From Paracoccus tibetensis (GTDB lineage: Bacteria; Pseudomonadota; Alphaproteobacteria; Rhodobacterales; Rhodobacteraceae), in NCBI RefSeq assembly GCF_900102505.1, contig NZ_FMVT01000007.1, forward strand, positions 1-64,000: a stretch of 64,000 bases of DNA, given 5' to 3'. The notes under the pieces were generated by a model that was not told the DNA's origin, searched no databases, and saw only the letters and a program-made list of their open reading frames with translations. Each line of letters begins with the position of its first letter. Positions within the stretch are counted from its first letter, which is position 1. Of the stretch, positions 20,020-28,032 are shown piece after piece. The position numbers and the translations under genes are program-made.

Positions 20020-20535
20020 GTGACGGCCCCCGTGCGGGCCGTCCTGCGGCTTTGGTCTTGCGTCGAAGCCGTGGCAGAGGCCGCGATCGTGCTGCTCACC
20101 GTGGCCATGGTGGCGGCGGCGGCGGCGCAGATCGTCGCGCGCTACGCCTTCGCCGCCCCGCTGGCCTGGTCGGAGGAACTGTCGCGCTACCTGTTCGTCT
20201 GGCTGGCCTTCCTCGCAGCCTGGCTGGCCTGGCGGCGGCGCGAGCACATCTCGCTGGACATGCTGCCGGGCCGGGTCCGGCCCGCCACGGTCCGGCTTGC
20301 CGAGCTGCTGGTTCTGGCCTTCGCCGTGGTGGCAATGACCAAGGGGATGCGGCTGATGGGCTTGTCGGCCCGGCAACCCTCGGCGGCGCTCGGGCTGCCG
20401 ATGGTCTGGGTCTATGCAGGTTTCTACGCCGGGATGGGGATGGTGGCCGGCGACATTCTGACCGGCTGGCTGCGCGCGTTCGACCGGCGCGGCTCCGGGA
20501 CCGCGCCGCAGTCCGGACCGGGGGCGGCCACATGA
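20020..20535 (+). CDS. dctQ: TRAP transporter small membrane subunit (DctQ type)
   Basis: A 171-residue protein with four hydrophobic segments and the subunit's hallmark QIVARYAFAAPLAWSEELSRYLFVWLAFLAAWLAWRRREH around the second and third helices. It starts with GTG at 20020 behind GGAGCGGG. It is followed, with a 4-base overlap, by the large subunit, with which it forms the QM membrane complex of the importer. Confidence 0.83.
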   Translation: MTAPVRAVLRLWSCVEAVAEAAIVLLTVAMVAAAAAQIVARYAFAAPLAWSEELSRYLFVWLAFLAAWLAWRRREHISLDMLPGRVRPATVRLAELLVLAFAVVAMTKGMRLMGLSARQPSAALGLPMVWVYAGFYAGMGMVAGDILTGWLRAFDRRGSGTAPQSGPGAAT

Positions 20536-21806
20536 TCACCGCGCTGCTGCTGTCCTTCGTGCTGCTGCTGGTGCTCGGGATGCCGGTGTCATTTGCGCTT
20601 GCGATCGCCTCGGCACTGGCGCTTTACGCGGGCGGCGTGCCGCTGTCGCTGATCGTGCAGCGGATGACCGCGTCCATTGACAGCTTCGTGCTTCTGGCGG
20701 TGCCGTTCTTCCTGCTGGCAGGGCAGCTGATGGCGCGCAGCGGCATCTCGCGGGACATTGTCGGACTGTCGCAGTCGCTGCTGGGGCATTTCCGCGGCGG
20801 GGTCGGCCATGCCAATGTCGCAGCCAGCGTGCTGATGGGCGGGATGACGGGATCGGCCGTGGCCGACACCTCGTCGACCGGGATGGCGATGATCCCGCCG
20901 ATGATCGAGCGCGGTTATCCCGCGCCCTTCACCGCGGCGATCACTGCGGCCTCGTCGATGATCTCGGTGGTCATCCCGCCTTCGGTGCCGATGATCATCT
21001 TCTGCGTCGTAACTGGGGTGTCCGTTTCCGAACTTTTCATGGCCGGGCTGGTGCCGGGAATTCTGATGGCGCTCGGCATGATGGCCGCGACCGCGCTCGT
21101 GGCGCGGCGGCAGGGCTTTCCGCGCGAGCCGCGGCAGAATGCTCGGGCTATCCTTCGTGCGCTGCGCAGCAGCCTGATCGCGCTGACGCTGCCGGTGGTC
21201 ATCATCGGCTCGATCCGCTTCGGCGTTGCCACCCCGACCGAAGCCTCGGTGGTGGCGGTGATCTATGCCGCGCTTGTCGGGCGGTTCTGGTATGGCGCGC
21301 TGCCGTTCCGGGCGCTGCGGCCGCTGGCGCTGGAGGCGGCGGCAACGACGGGGGTGGTGATGCTGATGATCGCCGCTGCCTCGCTCTACGGCCTGATCCT
21401 GACGCGGGCGCAGGTGCCGCAGGCGGCCGCGGCGGCCATCGGGACGCTGACGCAGGATCCGACGCTGGTGCTGCTGCTTGTGCTGGTGATCTATGTGGTG
21501 GCGGGGGCGATCCTGGATCTGGGGGCAAACATCATCATTCTGGTGCCGGTGCTGTTCCCGACCGTCACCACGCTCGGCATCGACCCGGTGCAGTTCGGCG
21601 TCGTGACGGTGATGGGTCTGGCACTCGGGCTGGTGACCCCGCCGGTTGGGGCCTGCCTGTTCATCGCCTCGACCATTGCGAAGGTGCCGCTGATGGTCAC
21701 GGCACGCGCCGCGATGCCGTTCCTGATTTCAACCCTCGCGCTAATCGTGGCGATCATTCTGGTTCCCGAGATCGCGACCTGGCTGCCCTATTCTATGCGG
21801 AGGTGA
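20532..21806 (+). CDS. dctM: TRAP transporter large permease subunit (DctM type)
   Basis: A 424-residue membrane protein with about a dozen hydrophobic segments. Motifs include LLAVPFFLLAGQLMARSGI, GGMTGSAVADTSSTGMAMIPPMIERGYP (the first ion-binding hairpin) and ASSMISVVIPPSVPMI, and the second hairpin GAILDLGANIIILVPVLFPT. This is the sodium-coupled transport engine of the TRAP system. The gene ends 5 bases before the stop of the convergent kinase gene. Confidence 0.87.
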   Translation: MITALLLSFVLLLVLGMPVSFALAIASALALYAGGVPLSLIVQRMTASIDSFVLLAVPFFLLAGQLMARSGISRDIVGLSQSLLGHFRGGVGHANVAASVLMGGMTGSAVADTSSTGMAMIPPMIERGYPAPFTAAITAASSMISVVIPPSVPMIIFCVVTGVSVSELFMAGLVPGILMALGMMAATALVARRQGFPREPRQNARAILRALRSSLIALTLPVVIIGSIRFGVATPTEASVVAVIYAALVGRFWYGALPFRALRPLALEAAATTGVVMLMIAAASLYGLILTRAQVPQAAAAAIGTLTQDPTLVLLLVLVIYVVAGAILDLGANIIILVPVLFPTVTTLGIDPVQFGVVTVMGLALGLVTPPVGACLFIASTIAKVPLMVTARAAMPFLISTLALIVAIILVPEIATWLPYSMRR

Positions 21807-21811
21807 AGGGC

Positions 21812-23182
21812 TCAGCGCGCCCCGCCGCCGTCCCGGATCCAGCCAAAATAATCCTCGGACCCCATCTGCCCGCCCTTGAGCGCGATCTGCAACCCGTCAT
21901 GCGCCCCCGGCCCGTGCGCCCGGCACAGCGACGCGCCGGGAATGGTGGGGGCAAGGGCCTCCAGAGCCTGCAGGCCAAGCTGGCGCATGCCGTGGCCCGA
22001 GGTGTCGCCGCCCGAGATCACCGCCCGTCGCAACCCGCTCTGGCGCAGCACGCTGTCGAGGATCCGGCCCAAGGCCTCGCCGATGCGCCGGTTCGCCGCC
22101 TCGGCCGACCATGTGCTGCCGGACAACGCCGCACGGAAGCGGCCGATGGCGGGATCGTCCAAGCTGGCGGAGGAATGGACCAGCGGACTGAGGCCCCGGC
22201 CTGCGGCTTCCACGGCGGCCGCAGCGGCCCGCGTCTCCTCTGCGGCAAGTGCCGCGTCGCTGCCGCAGGCCGCCGCCGCATCGAACGGCAGCAACGCGAA
22301 GCCATGGGCCCCGGCCCAGGCTAGCTGCCGCCCCGTCACCGGCGAGACGGAGCCGGAGACGGCGGCGATACGGTCCACCGTCCCCGCCGACGGGACGGGC
22401 GGCACGGCAGGCAGCAGCCCCGTCTCCTGCCAGTGGCGCACGAGGGCGTACTCCACCCCTTGACTGCCGAAGACGAGGCCCATCCGCGCCCGGTTCTGCC
22501 AGATCAGCCGACCTGCCACGGCATCGGTATCGGGGCCTATGGTGTCGACCGAAAGCACCCGTGCGCCCGCCGCGATCAAGGCCTCCATCCGCCCCTGCGC
22601 GTCACCCGCGAGCGCTTCAAGATCCAGAAGCGCGCCAGTCAGCCCCGTCTGCGCCGACAGGTGGCGCAGCAGATCGGACTCGGTCATCGGCGTCACCGGA
22701 TGGTGCATCATCACCGGATGCCGGTCCAGCCGGAAGACGCCGTCCGGGCTGCCGGCGAAAAGGTGGCCGAACGCCTGATAGCGCCGCATCGCCGGCGCGG
22801 CGGTCAGCAGCGGCACGGCCGGCGCGGGCCGCACCGCAAGGGCAAGCTCCAGCGCGCGACCGATGCTGCCGGACGTCGGCGCCGAGTCGAAGGTGGAGCA
22901 GATCTTGTAGTGCAGCAGCGGCGCGCCGAGGCCGTCCAGCCAGCCCAGCAGCGGCGGCAGATGCGCGGTCATCCAAGCCGGATCATGGCTGCGTGCCGTC
23001 GTCGCAAGCCCGATGCCGCCGACACCGGCAAAGCGCGCCAGCAGCGCGGCATCTGGAATCTCGGTGAACAGGACCGATGGCACGCCCGCGAAGGCGAGCA
23101 CCTCCATCACAGCGGACGATCCGGTGAAGTCGTCGCCCAGCCAGACCACCCGCAGTTGCGTTGCCGCGTCCTCCGATGACAT
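21812..23182 (-). CDS. oiaK: DUF1537 four-carbon/sugar-acid kinase, probable 3-oxo-isoapionate kinase
   Basis: A 456-residue two-domain kinase. The N-terminal sugar-acid-binding domain has VVWLGDDFTGSSAVMEVL and the HYKICSTFDSAPTSGSIG segment. The C-terminal nucleotide-binding domain ends in the GGDTSGHGMRQLGLQALE phosphate loop. The start at 23182 (MSSEDAATQLRVVWLGDD) is preferred over a longer frame without family similarity. DUF1537 kinases phosphorylate various 3-oxo acids and four-carbon acid sugars. Here the neighbouring apnO, apnL and RLP genes point to 3-oxo-isoapionate. It is divergent from the second apnO gene across a 92-base promoter region. Confidence 0.78.
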   Translation of the reverse strand: MSSEDAATQLRVVWLGDDFTGSSAVMEVLAFAGVPSVLFTEIPDAALLARFAGVGGIGLATTARSHDPAWMTAHLPPLLGWLDGLGAPLLHYKICSTFDSAPTSGSIGRALELALAVRPAPAVPLLTAAPAMRRYQAFGHLFAGSPDGVFRLDRHPVMMHHPVTPMTESDLLRHLSAQTGLTGALLDLEALAGDAQGRMEALIAAGARVLSVDTIGPDTDAVAGRLIWQNRARMGLVFGSQGVEYALVRHWQETGLLPAVPPVPSAGTVDRIAAVSGSVSPVTGRQLAWAGAHGFALLPFDAAAACGSDAALAAEETRAAAAAVEAAGRGLSPLVHSSASLDDPAIGRFRAALSGSTWSAEAANRRIGEALGRILDSVLRQSGLRRAVISGGDTSGHGMRQLGLQALEALAPTIPGASLCRAHGPGAHDGLQIALKGGQMGSEDYFGWIRDGGGAR

Positions 23183-23198
23183 CGCACCCCATCCTGTC

Positions 23199-23240
23199 TT
23201 GTATGCCACACATGGTCCGCTTAGTATGAGACTATACCAG
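23199..23240. promoter_or_regulatory. divergent oiaK/apnO promoter region with candidate operator
   Basis: Rightward promoter TTGTAT (23199-23204), 17-base spacer, TAGTAT (23222-23227). The segment 23222-23234 has TAGT and ACTA arms around ATGAG, and TATGAG overlaps the -10 box, resembling the TATGAT(G/A)AG sites at the other units of the island. The match is weaker than at the TRAP and ABC promoters. Confidence 0.45.
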
Positions 23241-23274
23241 TTGCGCCACAACACCCGACCCGAGAGGAGATGCC

Positions 23275-24105
23275 GTGACTAAAATTGCCCTGTTCGGTGC
23301 TGGCGGAAAGATGGGCGTCCGGCTGTCCACCAATCTGATCGGCACCGAGTTCGACGTGAGCCATGTCGAAGTCAGCGCCGCCGGGCGCGCGCGCCTGAAG
23401 GCCGAAACTGGACTGGACTGCGTGGAGCGCGATGCCGCCCTTGCGGGAGCGGCTGCGGTCATCCTCGCCGTTCCCGATACCCATATCGGCCGGGTTGCGT
23501 CCGAGGTGGTGCCGCTGCTGGCCTCCGGGACGATGGTGCTGATCCTCGATGCGGCGGCGCCCTTTGCCGGACATCTGCCGGAACGGGCGGACATCACCTA
23601 TTTCGTCACGCATCCATGTCATCCGCCGATCTACAACGACGAAACGACGCCCGAGGGGAAGGCCGATCATTTCGGCGGCGTCGCGGCGAAACAGGCGATC
23701 GTCAACGCGCTGATGCAGGGCCCGGCCGAGCATTACGATCTGGGTGACCGGATCGCGCGGGCGATCTTCGCGCCCGTCATGCGCAGCCACAAGGTGACGG
23801 TCGAGCAGATGGCGATGCTGGAGCCGGGGCTGTCGGAAACCGTCTGCGCCTCGCTGCTGACCGTGATGCGCGAGGCGATGGACGAATGCGTGGCGCGCAG
23901 CGGCGTCAGTGAAGCCTGCGCGCGTGACTTCTTGCTCGGCCACATGAACATTCTGGGGGCGGTGATCTTCGAGGAACGGCAGGGCGTGTTCTCGGATGCG
24001 TGCAACAAGGCGATCCAGTTCGGCATTCCGGTGCTGATGAAGGACGACTGGAAGCGCGTATTTGACTGGGACGAGATCACCGCCTCGATCCGGCGGATTA
24101 CCTGA
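23275..24105 (+). CDS. apnO: D-apionate oxidoisomerase (ApnO), paralogue 2
   Basis: A 276-residue protein starting at GTG 23275 behind GAGAGGAG. It has Rossmann IALFGAGGKMGVR, DAAAPFAGHLP, the core HPCHPPIYNDETT and FGGVAAKQAIVNALMQGPAEHY, then a helical C-terminal dimerisation domain (VEQMAMLEPGLSETV). In described pathways ApnO converts D-apionate plus NAD into 3-oxo-isoapionate by oxidation with hydroxymethyl migration. It is first in the apnO-apnL-oiaX unit, which makes it the better candidate for true ApnO than the paralogue at 11210. It lacks the C-terminal extension of that copy. Confidence 0.82.
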   Translation: MTKIALFGAGGKMGVRLSTNLIGTEFDVSHVEVSAAGRARLKAETGLDCVERDAALAGAAAVILAVPDTHIGRVASEVVPLLASGTMVLILDAAAPFAGHLPERADITYFVTHPCHPPIYNDETTPEGKADHFGGVAAKQAIVNALMQGPAEHYDLGDRIARAIFAPVMRSHKVTVEQMAMLEPGLSETVCASLLTVMREAMDECVARSGVSEACARDFLLGHMNILGAVIFEERQGVFSDACNKAIQFGIPVLMKDDWKRVFDWDEITASIRRIT

Positions 24106-24119
24106 GCAGTAGCAGCGCC

Positions 24120-25790
24120 ATGAAGGAGATGACCTTGCGCAGCGGCGCGTTTTCGGCCCGGGTGACGGAAGGCGCAATCGGTGCCGTGACCTGCGGCGGT
24201 GTGGAGGTGCTGCGCGGCCTGACCTGCCCGGTCCGCAACGCCGACTGGGGCACGTACCTGACCGAGACGGTGAGCGAGCAGCTGGACACCGCCCGCTATG
24301 CCCGCCGCTTCACCGATAGCGACAAGACGTTCGACGGGGCGCTCGACGTGAAGCTGGACGAGGTGTCGCCGGGCGCGGGGCGGCTGGTGGCCGAGGTTTC
24401 ATTCACCTTCCGCCGCGCCGCGCGGGTGAACCGGGTCGGCTTCACCCTGCTGCATCCGCTGCGCGGTGTTGTGGGGCAACCTCTGACACTTCGCCATCCG
24501 GGCGGCGGGATCAGCGAGGCGGCCTTTCCGTCGCGGGTCAGCCCCGCCCAGCCCGCGCTGGACATCGCCGGACTGGCGCATGTGGTGCAGGGCGTCGCTG
24601 TGGAGATCGCGATGGAAGGCGAGGTGTTCGAAATGGAGGATCAGCGCAACTGGTCCGATGCCTCGTTCAAGACCTATTGCCGTCCGCTGTCCCTGCCCTT
24701 CCCCTATGGCGTGGCGGCGGGCGAGACGGTGCGACAGCGGATCGTCCTGACGGTCAGGCAGACGGGCGAAGAAACGGGGCGCAAGCCGGATGCGCCTGCC
24801 GCGCCGCGTTCCGTGCGGATGCCGCAAGTCATGCTGGCACATGAGTCGGGTCTGTCCGACCGCGCCGCGCTGGCCGCATTCCCCGGCGTTCCGGTGTTGT
24901 TGCGCCTGACGCCCGACACGCCGCAAGCCGAGCTGGAGTCTCTTGCAGCTCGTCCCGGCACCGCGCTCGAAATCGTCTTCGAAGACCTGCCCGGGCTGCA
25001 GTCGCTGATCGCGCGGGCGCGGATGGCGGGTTTGATGCCGCTGCGGGTCACCGCCTTGCCACGCCTCTGGCTGAAGAGCCACCAGCCTTCGGGGCCTTGG
25101 CCGGAAGGTCCGCGCCCGGAGGCGGCGTTGCCGCTGCTGCGCGCCGGATTTCCCGGCAGGCCCGTCGGCGGAGGCAGCCTGACCAACTTCACCGAGTTGA
25201 ACCGCGCTCGCCCCGATCCGGAAACCGTGGATTTCGTGACTTTCGGCAATACGGCCCTTGTCCACGCCGCCGACGATCTGTCGGTCTGGCAGACGCTGGA
25301 GGCGCTGCCCGACATCTTCCGGACAGCGCAGGACATCGCAGGCGGCAAGCCGCTGCATCTGGGCCTGCTGTCGATCGGGATGCGCAGCAATCCCTACGGG
25401 GACGGTGTGGCGGCGAACCCGCAGCGCCTGCGGCTGCCGATGGCGCAGGATGATCCGCGTCAAGGCACCGGCTTTGCCGCTGCCTATGCGGTTGCCGTAT
25501 TGGCCGGCGCTGCGGTAGCTGGGGTGGAAAGCCTTGCGCTTGCCATGCCGGACGGTCCGCTTGGGGCCACGGGTCCGCTGGCCGATGTGGTGCGCACCGC
25601 TGCCGCCTTGGCCGGACAAGAGGTGCAGATTGCGCGGACGGGCGGAGTGGTTGTCGTTGACGCCGGCGGCTCCGGCCTTGCCGCAAACTGCACAGGCAGC
25701 GTCGCCAACGTGGACGGCCTGCCGCCCCTCATCCCGGAAAGCGCGACAATCTGGGACGCGCCGGCCCCTGAACGACAGGACACAGCATGA
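24120..25790 (+). CDS. apnL: D-apionate lactonase (ApnL) family protein
   Basis: A 556-residue protein without a signal peptide. It has a beta-rich N-terminal part (RSGAFSARVTEGAIGAVTCGGVEVLRGL, DWGTY) and the conserved DQRNWSDASFKTYCRPLSLPFPYG block near residues 175-200, followed by a TIM-barrel-like C-terminal half. This matches the ApnL family that opens apionolactone to D-apionate. It sits between apnO and the RLP gene, 14 bases after apnO and overlapping oiaX at ATGA. The DQRNWSDASFKTY block is the likely active-site region, by family analogy. Confidence 0.78.
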   Translation: MKEMTLRSGAFSARVTEGAIGAVTCGGVEVLRGLTCPVRNADWGTYLTETVSEQLDTARYARRFTDSDKTFDGALDVKLDEVSPGAGRLVAEVSFTFRRAARVNRVGFTLLHPLRGVVGQPLTLRHPGGGISEAAFPSRVSPAQPALDIAGLAHVVQGVAVEIAMEGEVFEMEDQRNWSDASFKTYCRPLSLPFPYGVAAGETVRQRIVLTVRQTGEETGRKPDAPAAPRSVRMPQVMLAHESGLSDRAALAAFPGVPVLLRLTPDTPQAELESLAARPGTALEIVFEDLPGLQSLIARARMAGLMPLRVTALPRLWLKSHQPSGPWPEGPRPEAALPLLRAGFPGRPVGGGSLTNFTELNRARPDPETVDFVTFGNTALVHAADDLSVWQTLEALPDIFRTAQDIAGGKPLHLGLLSIGMRSNPYGDGVAANPQRLRLPMAQDDPRQGTGFAAAYAVAVLAGAAVAGVESLALAMPDGPLGATGPLADVVRTAAALAGQEVQIARTGGVVVVDAGGSGLAANCTGSVANVDGLPPLIPESATIWDAPAPERQDTA

Positions 25791-27052
25791 CGGACGCAAG
25801 GATCAAAGCCGACTACATCCTCGAAACGCCGATGGATCCCGCACGGGCCGCCGCCATCCTGGCGGGAGAGCAGTCGTCGGGCACCTTCATGGCCGTTCCC
25901 GGCGAGACGGAGGCGCTGAAGGCCCGTTCGGCCGCGCGGGTGGAACGGCTGGAGGATCTGGGTCCGGTCCCCGCCGCGGCGCTGCCCGGAGGCGCCGGTG
26001 CGGACCGCCCGCATCGGCGCGTGGCGCTGTCCCTGTCCTGGCCGCTCGGCAATACCGGCACGAGTCTGCCAAACATCCTCGCGACCGTTGCGGGCAACCT
26101 GTTCGAGTTGAGCTGCGTGGCCGGCCTGCGCATGACCGCGCTGCGGGTTCCACCGGAACTGGTGACCGCCAGCCCCGGCCCCGCTTTCGGCGCGCCCGGC
26201 ACGAGGCGGCTGACCGAAGTGCAGGGGCGGCCGCTGATCGGCACCATCGTCAAGCCGTCCATCGGGCTGACGGCAGAGGAAACGGCGGCACTGGTGGACA
26301 CGCTCTGCACTGCCGGGATCGACTTCATCAAGGATGACGAGCTGCAGGCCGATGGCGCGGTCTGCCCCTTCGACGACCGGGTGCGGGCGGTGATGCGCGT
26401 CATCAACAGCCATGCCGGGCGCACCGGGCGGAAGGTGATGTACGCCTTCAACCTGACCGGCGAGGTGGACGAGATGCGCCGCCGCCACGATCTGGTGCTG
26501 GCGGAGGGCGGCACCTGCGTGATGGCCAGTGCCAACTCGGTCGGCCTGACCGGCATGCTGGCGCTGCGTCGGCACGCCGTGCTGCCGATCCATCTGCACC
26601 GCAACGGTTGGGGATATCTGTCGCGCCATCCATCGCTTGGCTTCGATTATACCGCGTGGTCGGTGCTGTGGCGGCTGGCAGGGGCCGACCACATGCATGT
26701 GAACGGCATCCGCAACAAGTTCTGCGAAAGCGATGCCAGCGTGATCGCCTCGGCCCGTGGTTTGCTCACCCCCCTTTCGGCAGAGCAGCCGGCGCTTGCG
26801 ATGCCGGTCTTCTCCTCGGGCCAGTCGGCGGGGCAGGTACATGACACTTGGGCCGCGCTTGGCACTTCGGACCTGATCTTCGCCGCAGGGGGCGGGATCA
26901 TGGCGCATCCCGACGGGCCGGCGGCGGGGGTCCGGTCTCTTCAGGACGCTTGGGCCGCGGCGATGGGCGGTATGTCGCTGCAGGCGGCCTCCAAGGACAG
27001 TCCGGCGCTTGCCGCAGCCCTCAGAACGTTCGGTTCCGGCGCGGGAGGCTAA
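25787..27052 (+). CDS. oiaX: RuBisCO-like protein, probable 3-oxo-isoapionate-4-phosphate transcarboxylase/hydrolase
   Basis: A 421-residue RuBisCO large-subunit homologue of the RLP type. Visible active-site equivalents are Lys156 (TIVKPSIGL), the carbamylated Lys182 with Asp184 and Glu185 (DFIKDDE), His271-Arg272 (HLHRNGWG), Ser344-Gly345 (FSSGQSAGQ) and the phosphate-loop glycines 368-370 (AAGGGI). RLPs in D-apiose loci either decarboxylate 3-oxo-isoapionate 4-phosphate or cleave it to glycolate and 3-phosphoglycerate (OiaX). No L-erythrulose-phosphate enzymes are seen here, so the OiaX reaction is favoured. The gene overlaps apnL, and its stop overlaps that of a convergent permease. It is not a CO2-fixing RuBisCO. 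Confidence 0.8.
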   Translation: MTDARIKADYILETPMDPARAAAILAGEQSSGTFMAVPGETEALKARSAARVERLEDLGPVPAAALPGGAGADRPHRRVALSLSWPLGNTGTSLPNILATVAGNLFELSCVAGLRMTALRVPPELVTASPGPAFGAPGTRRLTEVQGRPLIGTIVKPSIGLTAEETAALVDTLCTAGIDFIKDDELQADGAVCPFDDRVRAVMRVINSHAGRTGRKVMYAFNLTGEVDEMRRRHDLVLAEGGTCVMASANSVGLTGMLALRRHAVLPIHLHRNGWGYLSRHPSLGFDYTAWSVLWRLAGADHMHVNGIRNKFCESDASVIASARGLLTPLSAEQPALAMPVFSSGQSAGQVHDTWAALGTSDLIFAAGGGIMAHPDGPAAGVRSLQDAWAAAMGGMSLQAASKDSPALAAALRTFGSGAGG

Positions 27053-28032
27053 GAGGGCTGCGCCGGCAGCGGCCTGCCGCTCCGCCGCCCTGGGCCCTTG
27101 GCGGCAAGGGCGAGCACCAGGATCACCACCGCGCCCTGCGCCAGATCCTGCGTGCCCCGTGGCAGGCTGAGGATCTGCATGATCGTCACCATCAGGATCA
27201 GCAGGATCGCCGCGAACCAGGTGCCGACCGCGGTGCCTTGTCCACCCGCGATCAGCGTGCCGCCCAGCACTACGGCCGCCACGGATTGCAGCAGGTAGGG
27301 CTGCCCGATCTCCAGGAACGCGCCGCCGACATAGGCGCCCAGCACTAGCCCGGTCAGCGCCGCCAGCACCGCGCTGGCCACGAAGGCGCTTACCAGTACC
27401 CGGTTCACCGGGACGCCTGCAAGTCGCGCCGCTGCCCGACTTTGGCCGATCGCCGACAGCTGCCAGCCATGCACGCTGTGGCGCAGCAGAAGCGCTAGCG
27501 CAGCCACCAGCGACAGCGCCACAAGCGCGAAGACCGGCACGCCGCCGATCTTCCCCGCCGCCAGCCAGCGAAGCCCCGGCGCGACCAACCGTGGGCCGAA
27601 CTGCGTGGCATTGGTGATCAGGGCGGCCGAGGCGAGGATATAGCCGGTCGCAAGCGTAGCGATGATTGCCGGAATCCGCAGCCGGATCACGAGCGCTGCG
27701 TTCACCAGCCCCACGCCGACCCCCAGCCCAAGCGCTGTCAGCACGCCCAGCCAGATCCGCCCGTCCTGCCCCTTGACTACGAGGAGGGCGAGAAAAGCGC
27801 TCAGCGTCAGCACGCCCGCCACCGACAGGTCGATATTGCCGCGCCCGGTGGTCACGACCAGCATCTGTCCAAGCGCCACGCAGGTCAAAAAGGACGCCGA
27901 CAGCACTATGCCCGACAGGCTGTTCAGGCTCCACCGGCCCGAGACTGCGGACAGCACGACCCACAGGATCGCCACTGCCAGCGCGGCCCAGATCCAGCGG
28001 TTGCTCCGGGCGAATGTCTGCAACGCGGTCAT
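27049..28032 (-). CDS. sugar ABC transporter permease (RbsC type), second importer
   Basis: A 327-residue membrane protein with family motifs LGQMLVVTTGRGNIDLSVAGVLTL, HSVHGWQLSAIGQSRAAARLAGVPV and AAVVLGGTLIAGGQGTAVGT. It overlaps the upstream ATPase-permease fusion gene at ATGA and its stop overlaps the stop of oiaX on the other strand. It is the single stand-alone permease of this importer; the partner permease domain is fused to the ATPase. Confidence 0.84.
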   Translation of the reverse strand: MTALQTFARSNRWIWAALAVAILWVVLSAVSGRWSLNSLSGIVLSASFLTCVALGQMLVVTTGRGNIDLSVAGVLTLSAFLALLVVKGQDGRIWLGVLTALGLGVGVGLVNAALVIRLRIPAIIATLATGYILASAALITNATQFGPRLVAPGLRWLAAGKIGGVPVFALVALSLVAALALLLRHSVHGWQLSAIGQSRAAARLAGVPVNRVLVSAFVASAVLAALTGLVLGAYVGGAFLEIGQPYLLQSVAAVVLGGTLIAGGQGTAVGTWFAAILLILMVTIMQILSLPRGTQDLAQGAVVILVLALAAKGPGRRSGRPLPAQPS

